DNA of 64,000 bases from Aporrectodea caliginosa (Eukaryota > Annelida > Clitellata > Crassiclitellata > Lumbricidae), in assembly GCA_020284085.1 (NCBI GenBank), contig JACEVL010000496.1:503501-567500 (forward strand), given 5' to 3'. The notes below the pieces were generated by a model. That model was not told the DNA's origin. It made no database searches and saw only the letters and a program-made list of their open reading frames with translations. The translations under genes and the position numbers were made by a program. This document shows positions 1 to 10,847 of this stretch, piece after piece (position 1 is the stretch's first letter; each line of letters begins with the position of its first letter).

Positions 1-460
1 CAGATAGACAGGCAGGCAGACAGACAGGCAGACTGTTTCATAAATGATCAATTATAGCCAAGTGATAGGCGAACTAGTAATAACGACAATTTGTGCAGCA
101 TTGTCAATAACAAGTTACTTTTAGCAGGCAGACAGAAATACAGACATGCAGGCAGACAGAGAGATAGACAGACAGACTGACCGACACAGAGACAGACAGA
201 CAGAGACAGCAGACAGGCTGACAGAGGCAGACAGAGACATACAGACAGACAGAGACAGATGGAGAGATAGGCAGACAGACAGGCTAACAGACACGCAGAC
301 GGACAGATGAAGAGATAGGCAGACTGAGAGACAGACAGATAGGCAGGCAGACAGATGGACAGAAAGACAGACAGATGGACAGAAAGACAGACAGACAGCC
401 ATCCAACCAGAAAGACAGACAGGCAGACATGCATGCAGACAGGCAGAAAGACAGGTTAAC
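1..460. repeat. Degenerate CAGA/CAGG microsatellite
   Basis: An imperfect tetranucleotide tract of CAGA, CAGG and GACA units runs from the left edge, broken by about 90 bases of unique sequence at 40-125. Translation gives only repetitive Cys-Leu-Ser peptides on the minus strand, so I do not call a gene here. Confidence 0.9.
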
Positions 461-934
461 TGTGATTCTAACGCAATTAGAAAATCGTCGGAATCACTTA
501 AAGTTTTGTTTTGTCTTGTATTATGCTACAATTGCTACATGCATGCTATTATAATAGGCTTATAGACGCAACACAGGACAACGTTGTGCCATGCTACCTT
601 TGCTTAACAACGTATATTCTGCCAATGGAAGGCTATACAGTGTTAACAGTTACTGACCTGTTCTAGGAGCAAGGTCCTTCGGCCGGCCTTGGCCAGACTG
701 TAGGCCGTGGCCGATCCTTCGATCCCGGCTCCTATCACGATGGTATCCCATAATTTCTCCGATGACATTCTCAACGGATGTCTAAGAACAAGAACAGTTC
801 CTTAGTGTAATACAATGCACATCGCTGACATTTCTCAGCGCCATACAACAGTCACTGGCTCAGTTAGCTACATTGGATAATCGTAATCGTAAATTACAAA
901 CTTCTAAAGCACCACTCGATGGGGCACCAGCTTA
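461..934. other. Intergenic stretch, nothing recognised
   Basis: AT-rich sequence without a supported exon. At 661-790 there is a moderately GC-rich patch that could be a remnant of a coding or mobile sequence, but no frame is convincing. Confidence 0.4.
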
Positions 935-1105
935 TTCACGAACTCTGGATAGGTGAGAATAGATCGTACGTCCCATGCGCCACTGCGTATGAGATCCCGG
1001 TTTGCATACCGATGTTGGCTAATTTAAGAGATTTAAATCTCTGGCTAGCACGGTCTGTGCATGGGAACATTAAATGGCGTGGCACCCATTCAAAGGGGCA
1101 TCGGT
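935..1105 (+). repeat. Interspersed repeat family E, copy 1
   Basis: This segment recurs, in part, near 2635-2790, 47850-48010, 52370-52620, 60130-60215 and 60640-60795. Shared words include GTTTGCATACCGATG, the 'CTCTGGCTAGCACGG' block and 'GGCGTGGCACCCATTCAAA'. No open frame is shared between copies. I infer an unclassified retroposon or transposon fragment. Confidence 0.6.
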
Positions 1106-1107
1106 GG

Positions 1108-1262
1108 TATGTATGTATGTATGTATGTATGTATGTATGTATGTATGTATGTATGTATGTATGTATGTATGTATGTATGTATGTATGTATGCATGTATGT
1201 ATGTATGTATGTATGTATGTATGTATGTATGTATGTATGTATGTATGTATGTATGTATGTAT
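1108..1262. repeat. (TATG)n microsatellite
   Basis: About 38 nearly perfect TATG units. The tract abuts the 3' end of a minus-oriented SINE at 1263, which suggests it grew from the SINE tail. Confidence 0.97.
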
Positions 1263-1450
1263 ACACACTTGTTATAGCCCCCTTCAAGATTTCTACTCAG
1301 AGGCGCTTCCGACTGCAGCTCGGACACTGAATCGAAGTTTCACGCCGAAGCACATGAGCAATTGCGAGTGAAGGACTTGCCCAGGGTCCCTACGCGGCGG
1401 CTTGAGGTGGATTCGAACCCACAACCCTCCGGCTACAAGGCACCGAACCA
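1263..1450 (-). mobile_element. tRNA-derived SINE, family A
   Basis: The minus strand reads a tRNA-like head with a B-box core GGTTCGAATCC, then a conserved body containing GGACCCTGGGCAAGTCCTTC and a tail with AGCGCCTCTGAGTAG and a GCGCTATA-type end. The same consensus occurs at 19612, 22839, 23555, 33278 and 43782. The head would carry the internal RNA polymerase III promoter; the copy is non-coding. Confidence 0.85.
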
Positions 1451-1639
1451 GGAGCGCAACCACGGTCCAGAAGTTGGGGGACCTACTACAATGTCTGAGT
1501 GGAGGGGATTTGCGAGCGCCGAAGGCGCGAAGCTGCGATTGCCGAAGGCAAGAAGCCCCTAACGACTAGGGGTATGGGGAGCGTCGTAAGCCAACGCAAT
1601 TTTTAGCATATGATGCCAAATGGAGTACATTTTGGGCTT

Positions 1640-2300
1640 TAATTTACCTCAAATTTTTCATCGATGATTTCGATATAAAAGTACCTAAACCATCTAGATC
1701 TGTGAAAAATGTGACTTTATTATATGAATAAACTGCATGGACGTGACAAGGGTTTAAGAGAATTGAACGGAAAAGAGTAGAATATATAGCTCTAGCACAG
1801 TGTTTGTCAAAACTATGAAAATCGGCAGGGAGGACGCCTGAACGGGTCAATTTTCTCAGAATACCGTTAAGGCGTTTATGTTCCCTTACAGTGGCAAATC
1901 CCCACCAAACAGAGGAGGCATACAGTAGCCGTGCGAGGCTAGTAGCTCTAACAACGTCAAAGAGACGTTGACCGTGGGCGACCAAAACACGTAGCGCGAA
2001 CATGGATTTTCGGGCTTTGCAGCATATTTTGTCCATGTGTGCCCCAAAGCCAATCCCATCAGAGATGGTGACACCCAAAATAACCATCTCCTGGACCCAC
2101 TCGATGCCAGGGATGAGAGGAGGGAGGGCAATCGGTTTGGACCTCGGTCATTCGACAACCATTTCTCTGGTCTTAGCATGGTTTAATTTAAGATTGCTAA
2201 TGGATGCTCACTTAGAGATATGGTCAAGTTCAGAAAGAGTGCTGTCAATGCAGGAAGCAGGGACCAGCAAGTAGCTATCGTCGGCATATTTAGTGAGACG
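1640..2300 (-). pseudogene. LINE reverse-transcriptase C-terminal remnant
   Basis: The minus strand encodes, in two overlapping frames, peptides such as LGVTISDGIGFGAHMDKI and RLLYASSVWWGFATV. These match the region just after the polymerase domain in LINE reverse transcriptases (the 'LLYASPAWWGF' block). The frame breaks near 2090 and there is no polymerase core, so this is a dead 5'-truncated copy. Confidence 0.7.
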
Positions 2301-2439
2301 GTTTTCACTGTATTTAGGTTTAAGGCTAGAAATGGCTATGACAAAATCAGTAGGTCCACGGCCAGAGCCTTGTACTATACTGGCATTAATGGTACAGAGG
2401 GGAGAGATCGCGGAAGTTAAAAAGCTCCTAACGTACGAC

Positions 2440-2640
2440 TACAGGGTTTATGGGGGAGCGTCGCAAGTTCTCCAATCTGGGTCTGGGGCGGAGCCCCAGA
2501 AGCTGACGCAATTTTGAGCATTTGATACCAAATGGAGTGCATTTTGGGCTCTTGTTTGCCTCAAAATTTTCGAAAAGTTGGGGGGACCGTCCCAAGCTGT
2601 TCGAAAGTTGGGGGGGACGCGTCCCACGGGTCCCATAGGG
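2440..2640. repeat. Fragment of the 'GGGGCGGAGCCCC' transposon family
   Basis: Contains the words GGGGAGCGTCG, TCTGGGGCGGAGCCCCAGA and a TTTTGAGCATTTGATACCAAA-like block. All of these recur inside the hAT-like element at 55077-56129 and partly at 1500-1650. I read it as a second, eroded copy of that family, possibly interrupted by the LINE remnant. Confidence 0.5.
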
Positions 2641-2946
2641 TGGTTGCGATTATGCACCGAACATATCCCTACACCACCCCACGCGGTGGTAAAGGATCTC
2701 ACTCGATCAATTCATTCAAAAAATAAACAGGGTCGAGGCCACATAGTCGTTATATACGAAAACGAGTACATCCACATTTGCATGAATTAAGTCCACAATA
2801 GCAAGGTTGGTTGGTACGATTTGGTGCCAGGTCAGAATCCGATCGAGGAGGTCAAGCCGAGGAGACAGCATGGTGATACGGTAGAAATCGTTGGTGACAG
2901 CAGTCATTAGGAGCAGCATTAGAATAATATAGTTTGAAGAGTTCGG

Positions 2947-3206
2947 TTCAAGCTAGCTCCTGGAGACAGCCATGGGAATTAGGTGTAGCCTAAGCGACTT
3001 CGCTTTCTCAGCCTCGGCGTATGACGACGGGTGGCCGATCCGCTTCCTCGCCGCCTCATCTACCGAGACAGCATTCAGTTATAGCTACATGTAGTTCGCT
3101 AGGTGGCGTTAATTAATCAAATAAATCGAGCTAGTTATTTTCCTGGCGTGGATTTGAACCCGTGACCTCTGAGTTGGCGCTTGGCAGTCCTGTTTACCTA
3201 AACCTC
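2947..3206 (-). mobile_element. tRNA-derived SINE, family B
   Basis: Minus strand: a tRNA-like head with a GGTTCAAATC-type B box, then the block CTCAGCTATAATGAGT-like, a GGGAAGATGAG-like stretch and the terminal GCTAGCTTAAGGGACTGC-type end. Other copies are at 10030, 24327 and 45875. Confidence 0.75.
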
Positions 3207-3365
3207 AGCGCGATTATCAATTAGCGCGAAACAACTGCATGGGCGTTCAGTACAATACAATACAGCAAAATGCAATCCAATGCAATACGATACAATGCAG
3301 TGCAGTGCAATGCAATACAATAATAATACAATAGGTCTACAAAGTATTTGATACTTCCCTCCTTC

Positions 3366-3522
3366 CAGGAGCGTAGCCAGACTCAAATTCAAGAGGAGGC
3401 AACTTCACAGACCATTGGCAAAATTCTGGTTATTGGGGTCATTGGTCAATATAATTTCCAGTAGGCCTATATAGAGAAAGCAAGAGGAGGCCTCCTCGTG
3501 CCTCCATGTAGCTACGCCTATG
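3366..3522. mobile_element. hAT-like MITE, 157 bp
   Basis: The ends read CAGGAGCGTAGCCAG and, in reverse, CATAGGCGTAGCTACATGG. They are flanked by a perfect 8-bp direct repeat CCTCCTTC (3358-3365 and 3523-3530). The CAG-GCGTAGC terminus and 8-bp duplication fit hAT elements. There is no coding capacity. Confidence 0.88.
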
Positions 3523-3699
3523 CCTCCTTCCAAGGTTCGGAAGTCAACACGATAATACAATAGAACATCGATGGCGCTGAGCAATTGTGAGTTAAGGACT
3601 TGCTTCAGGTCCCATACAGGAACCAGCTCAGTGGGCTTTCGAACCCGTATTCTCCGCATTACAAGGCGACCGGTCTAACCATTCGGTTACATCTCCTTC

Positions 3700-3870
3700 A
3701 CTCTCTGGTCTCTCAGGCAACCGAACCTGGATTTTCCCTAGACATCGATCTCTGGACAACCCCTTTGACATGACGCAGCGCTCGTGAATAAGCTGGTGCC
3801 CTGCGTTTAGCTTTAGAGTGGCGCTGTAGAAATTTGGAGTTACGATTACGCCTACTGCCGTTTTTAACGA
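3700..3870 (+). mobile_element. SINE, family D
   Basis: Carries the blocks CTCTGGACAACCCC, TGACGCAGCGCTCGTGAATAA, the GCTTTAGAGTGGCGCT-type tail and a terminal TTACGATTACG run. Related copies are at 4742-4910, 5728-5815 (inverted), 30410, 47160, 51815 and 58480. Confidence 0.7.
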
Positions 3871-4740
3871 TACCAGTGAGACATCTTGTGTTACATTCTA
3901 GCGTAGAGTTTGCATTAAGTCGAACAAATGTATCGAATTGAACTAACCTTCAGATAAAGGCTCAGACAATAGTTTTGGGGAGTCCTGGACAGCCTACTAT
4001 ATAAGCCTCCGGTTTATCTGCACGTTTTTATTACCAAGTGGTGGACTATGACCAGCAGCGCATAATTTAGGCCTATGTAGACCTACGCGTGCATGTAGCA
4101 TGAACACTGCCTATTTGTAGATAGGTAGACAGCTAGGTCTACATCGATTGGAACTTGCAAAATGGAGTGACACAGATCAAAGTCGAACTACAGAGTTGAT
4201 GAATAATGTATTATAAAGGCAAAGTGCAACGTGCAGTCCACATCGTCATCGTGTAAGCACCGAGCAGTCCATACTCGGTGCAGGGCTGCTCAAACTATGC
4301 TTCGTTTCTGTGGGGATATACCCGGTGTATAGTCGCGAACGACATTGGATGCGCCTATACAAACTTAATAGGGTGTAAACAGAATTTGGGTCTAAGCCTA
4401 CAACAGTACTGATCTACATAGACGTCTGTTTATTGTATAATACCAATGTCTAAACTGCGTTTATCCACAAAAACCAACGAGGAAATCGAAGTAGTTTACT
4501 CAAACAACACACTTTTATTTATAGCTCAGCTGAAGGCTAAAAAAATATGTTGGGCAACGAGGTCGCATTCAAAAAAGAGAACGGAGATACTGATCGAGGA
4601 GTTTCTTTGGCAAGTCGATGACGCCCGCTCGTGTTCCTTATCTTTACGCAACTCTTCTGGCTTAACGCAGCTTTCGTGAATAAGTGCGTTTAGCTTTAAT
4701 GTATCGCTTTAGAAATTTCCAAGCGTATGTTTTGCGATAG
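3871..4740. other. Intergenic stretch, no supported gene
   Basis: A 77-codon open frame at 4446-4679 runs into a SINE-D fragment (4660-4720) and has no recognisable domain. I see nothing else. Confidence 0.4.
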
Positions 4741-4741
4741 C

Positions 4742-4910
4742 ATCTGCTCTCTGTCCCTCTGATCCTCTGAAAACCGGCCTCGGACCTCCTCCGGACTAGG
4801 CCCTACTCTTTTGGACAACCCCTCTGACTAGATGCAGCACTCATGAATAAGGTGGTGCCTGTGCTTTGCTTTCGAGTGGCGCTTTGGAAGTTTGGAGATT
4901 ACGATTACGA
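4742..4910 (+). mobile_element. SINE, family D
   Basis: Same family as 3700-3870. Its first about 95 bases are repeated in inverted orientation at 5728-5815. Confidence 0.65.
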
Positions 4911-5600
4911 TATTACGGTAGTGTTTAATAATTGACGAGCAAAATATGTCTACGAACCATTGCTTAGGCTAATCTGGAACTATTATTACGGAGTCACAGG
5001 TGTTTTAATAAATAAAAATATAAGTTCCACTGCACATCTAGGCTCTTATTGAAACGCTGCCAGGTAATTTTTTATTGATATAGGCTAGTTATATTAGAAA
5101 GTAATAGCTATTATAATAAGTAAGGTAGCAATCATAATCTTAACGCCTCCCAAACCCTTAGTATGTTATCTCTTTATTGATAGCGCTAAATAACTTACGT
5201 CTCTAGTAATAAATATTCAATGTGTTGTTTTTGCGCGAGAATTTCGAATTTAATTAAATTCTGAGTTTTCACTTTAAAATATTACAATCTGTGCTCGATT
5301 TATCTACTTGACCTGCTTTTAAAGTAAGTTTGCACACAATGGACAATTTGGTTACAGGAGCTGATCCTCATAAACTTAATGTTAGAGTCAGTGATGTTAT
5401 TCATTCATTCATTCTTGAATTTGTATAGCTCCTCTCACAGGGAACTTCTCAGAGGCGCTCCCAACCCCAGCGAAGCCAAATAGGACCATTTTAAGTTGAG
5501 AGAGGAATGCCTAAGAAGGGGTTCTAGGAAGTTATGCAAGTGGACGATGGCTCTAACCAAATAGGAGAGGCCAATTTCAATGGGCACGGGTAAAATGCTA
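4911..5600. other. AT-rich intergenic stretch
   Basis: Low-complexity AT-rich DNA. A SINE-A tail fragment (CTCAGAGGCGCTCCCAACCC) lies near 5448-5467. Nothing else is recognised. Confidence 0.4.
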
Positions 5601-5729
5601 ATGCATTTCCATTATTTCACACCATTTTTTCAGTGGTGAAGAATTTATTGTTTCAGTTGCTTTTGTTTTTGTAACTTATTAGGGATTGAGAAAGTTAGCG
5701 ACGTTGTCTTTTGCGGGGCTACCAGACTG
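5601..5729 (+). pseudogene. Broken duplicate of the 5' end of the CENP-Q-like gene
   Basis: These 129 bases closely match 6571-6699: the same TTTTCAGTGGTGA block, the same TAACTTATTAGGGATTGAGA block and the same CTACCAGACTG end. The copy lacks a few bases around the start codon, so the ATG at 6674 has no counterpart here. A SINE-D copy in reverse follows directly at 5728. Confidence 0.85.
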
Positions 5730-6234
5730 AGTCTAGTCAGAGGGGTTGTCCGAAAGAGTAGTCTGAGGGAGGTCTGAGTCCGGTTTCCAGAGGATCAGAG
5801 GAGGCAGAGCAGTTGATTGCTGATTGACCAGGGGTAAAATTGCTTATTAGAAAATGCTGATTTAGACATGCTGATTGGTGGTTAAAATGCTGATTGCTAT
5901 GTCTTCCAAGCCAAATCGATGTTACTCCAAAGCAGCTAGTTGGTTGATAGATGGATGAATTGTGCAGAATGGCTTGCTCCACTTGGTGAGTTTCATGAAC
6001 AGTCAATCTTTGTATTCATCTTCAGAATTGAACTGGTTTCAAATAAACCTCAACGAAATCTATACATGATGTTATTATTTTCCCTAGTTTTCAGGTTTGT
6101 GGTTTCAGTAGTTGCCAGGACAGTTTCACCGGTGTAACCCCATTTCAGTTCGCAATTTATGTAGAGCCTTTTTGAGGCACAAATACATGCATTTTATACG
6201 ATTCAAAACCTTTGATCTCTAAATAAGTATTATA

Positions 6235-6512
6235 AATGGGTGCAGGCCGAAAACCCGAATCCGCGAAATGAATTTCGAGCAGATCCCCGAAATGATTTTC
6301 TAAGTCCGACCCGAATGAACATAATTAACAAATAAACTTTTGAATAGGCAGTATATCGATATACATCAGGGCCACGCTAGGTCTTTGTCATGTTTACAAT
6401 TTAACTTTGAATAGCTCGGCCGCTTTCTAGAAAATTGTTTTCAGGATATCGGGCTTTTGTCTATTTTCAGCATATTCGGCTTTCGGGGATTCGGGCTGAC
6501 CCCTTAAAAACA
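6235..6512. mobile_element. Probable MITE with imperfect inverted ends
   Basis: The left end contains CCGAAAACCCGAATCCGCGA. The right end, in reverse, reads GTCAGCCCGAATCCCCGAAA. No clean target duplication is visible, so the boundaries are approximate. Confidence 0.4.
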
Positions 6513-6673
6513 TAGCTTGCTCATGTTTACGTCATTATCTTCATCACTAATGGCTTTCCCTTGTGTGCAGCATTTCCATTTACACAATTTTCAGTGGTGA
6601 TAAATTTATTCCTTCAGATGCTTTTGTTTTTCTAACTTATTAGGGATTGAGAAAAGTTAGTGACGCTGCCGTC

Positions 6674-8224
6674 ATGTCTTTTCCGGGACTACCAGACTGT
6701 CCTATCACTCCAATTCTAATGGGAAAAGGTGTCAGTGCTATCAACAGAAATTTACCATTCAAGCCACCTTTTGCCTCCACTCCAATAAGTCGTAGTCCTA
6801 GGAATGCAGCAAAGGATAAAGAGATGGGGAAAGGAAAGCCTGCAATGGTTTTGACTCAGCAGAATGAAGCAGCTGCAGTTAAGCCCTTGAAGAGTCGAAA
6901 TAGTAAGTCATCAGAGGTTGCAAACATCTTGCAGTCAAAATTGCTCGGTGGCAGAAACCAACTGCTTGGACTGAAACCTGTTTCGTCGGAAGTTAAAGGC
7001 ATGGAGGGCGATGCAGGTACGATACAAGCAGCTGTCGAGAGACTGGTTGCCATCGGAAAAACCGTTTCGAAGGGAATGGAGAAGACCGCCGCAATGTCTA
7101 GGGGTGATGCCCAAAGAAAACTTGGAGGACAAGTTGAGACTAAAGCTTCATTGGTGGCAGAAAGCAAAGGGAAAGAGAAAGGTCATACAGGATTAAGATC
7201 TGGCAGAGTTATAACTGTGGACCATGCCATCAAGGTCGCTTCTGGGCCGAGAAAGGGGGCAGAAAAGAGTGGAAGGAGGGATGAAAATGTCCCAGGTTTA
7301 GACGAAAGAAACCAAAGTAAAGACAGTCGTGTTGGGCAACTTTCTACACAGAGTAGTTTAAATGCTTTGCAAGGGAAGCTAGAGTCAGTTCATAAGGTGA
7401 CAAAAACAGCATCAAAGTCAACCGGATCCAGAGTGGGAAATGGCAAGGAAGCCGATCAGAATACTCCGACTTCACAACCAACTGCTTCTAAGGGACTCCC
7501 TCCAAAGATTGCAAAGTCAGGCACAGGTTCTGCACAGGTCAATTCCAACTCGGATTTGAGGACAGCAAAGACTGATTCTGTAACGAATAGAAACCCAACA
7601 GAGACGAAATCTTTAACCAGGGCACCGAATTCTAGAAGTTCGGAAACTAAAGAAAACAAATTGAAAGGCAAGTCTGTGGACAAAATTAAGTCTGTAGTGG
7701 CTCAAACCGCGGGTTCTACAAATGTTGTCAAAACCACAGCTTATAGGTCTTCAGGTCGTGTAGATAATGTTTGTACAGCTGAAAAAGAACTCGTTTCAGT
7801 TACCAATGTATCCAGAGTTGAAATTCCTGGAGTAAAAGCTTCAGCGAAGATTACTTCTCAACTCGCGGCATCTCGAGTCTCTGCTACTCAAAGTGTGGAT
7901 TCTAAAGGGTTGACTTCTCACGGCACAGATTCTGTTTTTACTAACTCTGATTCCATTCGTTCGAAAAGTAGCGATCGAGAGACTTTGGCTGGCCGTGTTA
8001 GGCCCGCTTCTGTAAAGACAAGAGGAGTGAAGCGCGTGGCATCTCCAGAAATTTCCAGTGATTTGGACAATTCTACTGAAGCAAGTGACAGATCCATCCC
8101 AAATAAGAAGCCGAAAAAACTAAGAGTAGTCACAGAAAACGCTGAGGAAGATTTGCCTTCTACCAGCACGCAGCCTGAAAGGCGATTTCTGAAACAGAAA
8201 ATTTCGAAGCCAAAGAAATTGTTG
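6674..8224 (+). CDS. CENP-Q-like gene, large N-terminal exon
   Basis: 517 codons from the first ATG in frame, ending at TTG|GTAAGA. The open frame extends in phase 0 to an acceptor-like site at 6643, so this may be an internal exon with an earlier start. It is rich in SK, ST and KS dipeptides with no globular domain. Confidence 0.8.
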
Positions 8225-10810
8225 GTAAGAAATTTCATTCATTCATTTGGATCATTTTTATAGCACCTGTTCAAGATACCTATCATTCCCAGCCACAGTG
8301 AAAAGAACAATCTTCAAGTGTTGATTGAAGATGTATGTAGTATCCCTAGCCAAAGGAAAATGCAAATCCTAAAGAAGGTCATTCCAGGTTGATTGGCCCA
8401 ACAACTGAAAAGGCACAGTGCATTAAGAATTTCATTTAGCTATAGTTTAAATTTTGTACAGTGAGAACGTGGAACCCATTCGAGGGCCACTTCAAATGTT
8501 GTTTCTAAGTATTTCGTATAGTTAGGGTTCAGTTTCGTACAGAGAAATACGTATGACCCACAAATATTAAATCTGTGATTGCAATATAAATGACTTTTTA
8601 ACGGGTTTCAGAGTGATATCTTATTGCATAGATCTTCAACTTTTTTGCTACATTTTGTTCCTAATTCCTAACCACCAATTTTATTAAAAGCCATTTGAAC
8701 ATGGTAATAGTACTAAGTTTATTTGAAATGTTGTTCTTCAAACTGTTTGCTGTGAAATTTATGGAGCAGTCAGAGACCTAATGATTAATCCTGTGTTATT
8801 CACTTAGGTTAACAAATGATTTAGTGATTAATTTCGTTATTCAATTAGGGTAACGAATGATTTAGTGATTAATTCTCTGTTATTCACTTACTTAACAAAG
8901 GATTTAGTGATTATTCACTTGGTTAAAGAATGATTAGTGATTAATCCTGTGTTATTAACTTAATTAACAAACAGTTTAGTGCTTTGTTTTTAATTTGACA
9001 GCCTAACTCATCTCAAGAAAAGGCCATAAAGCAAGGTATTTGATTCATTTCTAAGGCAACTTTCTTAAGTCGTAACCAGTTTATTGAGTATTTCTGTCAT
9101 TAGATAAGATTCTCATTGGGCTATGTTTCTTGCTCTAGATTTGTGGGGCATGGTGGCCAATTGATTAGAGTGCTTGCCTTCAGTGCTTTGTAACACAGAG
9201 TGCATGGAACCTTGAGCAAGTCCTTCATTCAGAATTGCTCATAAGACAGTGGCACTTAATCAATAATAATAATAATGCATAATCTAGAAATGATGTCACT
9301 GACAACATTGATCATTTAATTTTCAATTTAAGTTTACTACGTGTGCCAAACAGTTGTGCTTTTAAAGTAGTCTCAGACTCTTCTTGATATTACTGAAAAT
9401 GGCATATTTCAATAAGTGCAAATTATTCAATTGGTATAATTTCAGTCTTAAGTCAGACATTTACGTACTTACTTTTATGGTTGTAAATATAATTGTAATT
9501 AGTAATTGTTATAGCATCCAGAAGATCAGTTATTTCAGAAAATTCAGACACAGGGTTGGTAGGCAATTGAAAAGGTACATTTTAAGTTTAGCATGGAATG
9601 ACATAAGTGGTTGAGCAGAACGGACAGATACAGGGAGAGAGATAATAATTAGAAGAACAAAGAGATACAGGGAGAGAGTCACTGAGCAGAACGGACAGAT
9701 ACAGGGAGAGAGTCACTGAGCAGAATGGACATATACAGGACGAGACTCACTGAGCAGGACGAGACTCACTGAGCAGAATGAACAGATACAGAAAGAGAGT
9801 CACTGAGCAGAACGAACAGATACAGGAAGAGGTTTATCAACATTTTCAAGTGAAACTTGTTTGAATTTTGTTATTTCAGCCCAGCATATCGACAGACGGA
9901 GAAGTATCGAGCAAAAGGACGTTGAGCTGAAAGTTAAACCCAAAATATACCAGCGCTGGAAAGTGGCTTCAAAACCAACCATTGAATTTGTCATGGGGAC
10001 TCTGATGCAGAGTTTTGGGTAAGTAAAATATGGGTTGCTGAACACTGTAGTGGTTAGTGTGCTGGACTGTCAATTTGGGGTTCAAATCGCTGCCAGGGAT
10101 AGACATTTGGTTTGAGATTTCTGCCCCACCTGTGCCCCAAGCCAACTCAGCTATAATGAGTTCACTGACCATACATGTGCTGGCAGTGGGAAGATGAGAC
10201 AGCGAGGGAGAGGACTGGCCACCTGCCCTCATATGCAGAGGCTAAGAAAATGAAGTCGCTAACATTTCATACCCATGGCTACCTGAGAGCTAGCTTAAGG
10301 GACTGCTCTTCTATAAGTTGGGACTGTTAGAATCTAAAATCTTTGGCTGAAATAATGAGATTTAAACAGGTGAAGTTTCAGTTAATTTTGATTATGATTA
10401 TGACAGAACTGTGCATTCAGAAGTTATCTTTTATTTTAGAGTAAAAAATTGCTTTAATTTAAAAGAACTTTTTGTCATGTGTTTTAGGTTTTGTTGATAG
10501 CTGTTATTAAATAGTGTTGATTAATTATCTTAAATAAATTATATCACTTTTTCATAACATTAATTACAACTAAGCTGAGTAATTTAATTGATAATAAGAT
10601 TGCTTTGTTTACTTTTTGTTATTATTCATTTTGTTTATTGTTAAAATTGAAAATTTTGTCTAATATTTTTCTAAGATATTTTGCTGAGAGAAAGATCCGT
10701 AAAAATTTCTGGTTTTAGAGAGAAATTCAAGTTGCAGAAAGTAGACTTGGTTGATATGATGAAATGTTTTGACGAACTAAAGACTCGGTAATTGGTCATT
10801 ATTTTATCTC

Positions 10811-10847
<37 letters not shown>

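Noticed and set aside
48..434. Cys/Leu/Ser-rich frame resembling a membrane protein
   Set aside because: Translation of a CAGA repeat.
919..1371. 150-codon frame with MYVC repeats
   Set aside because: The body is a (TATG)n microsatellite and the end is SINE sequence.
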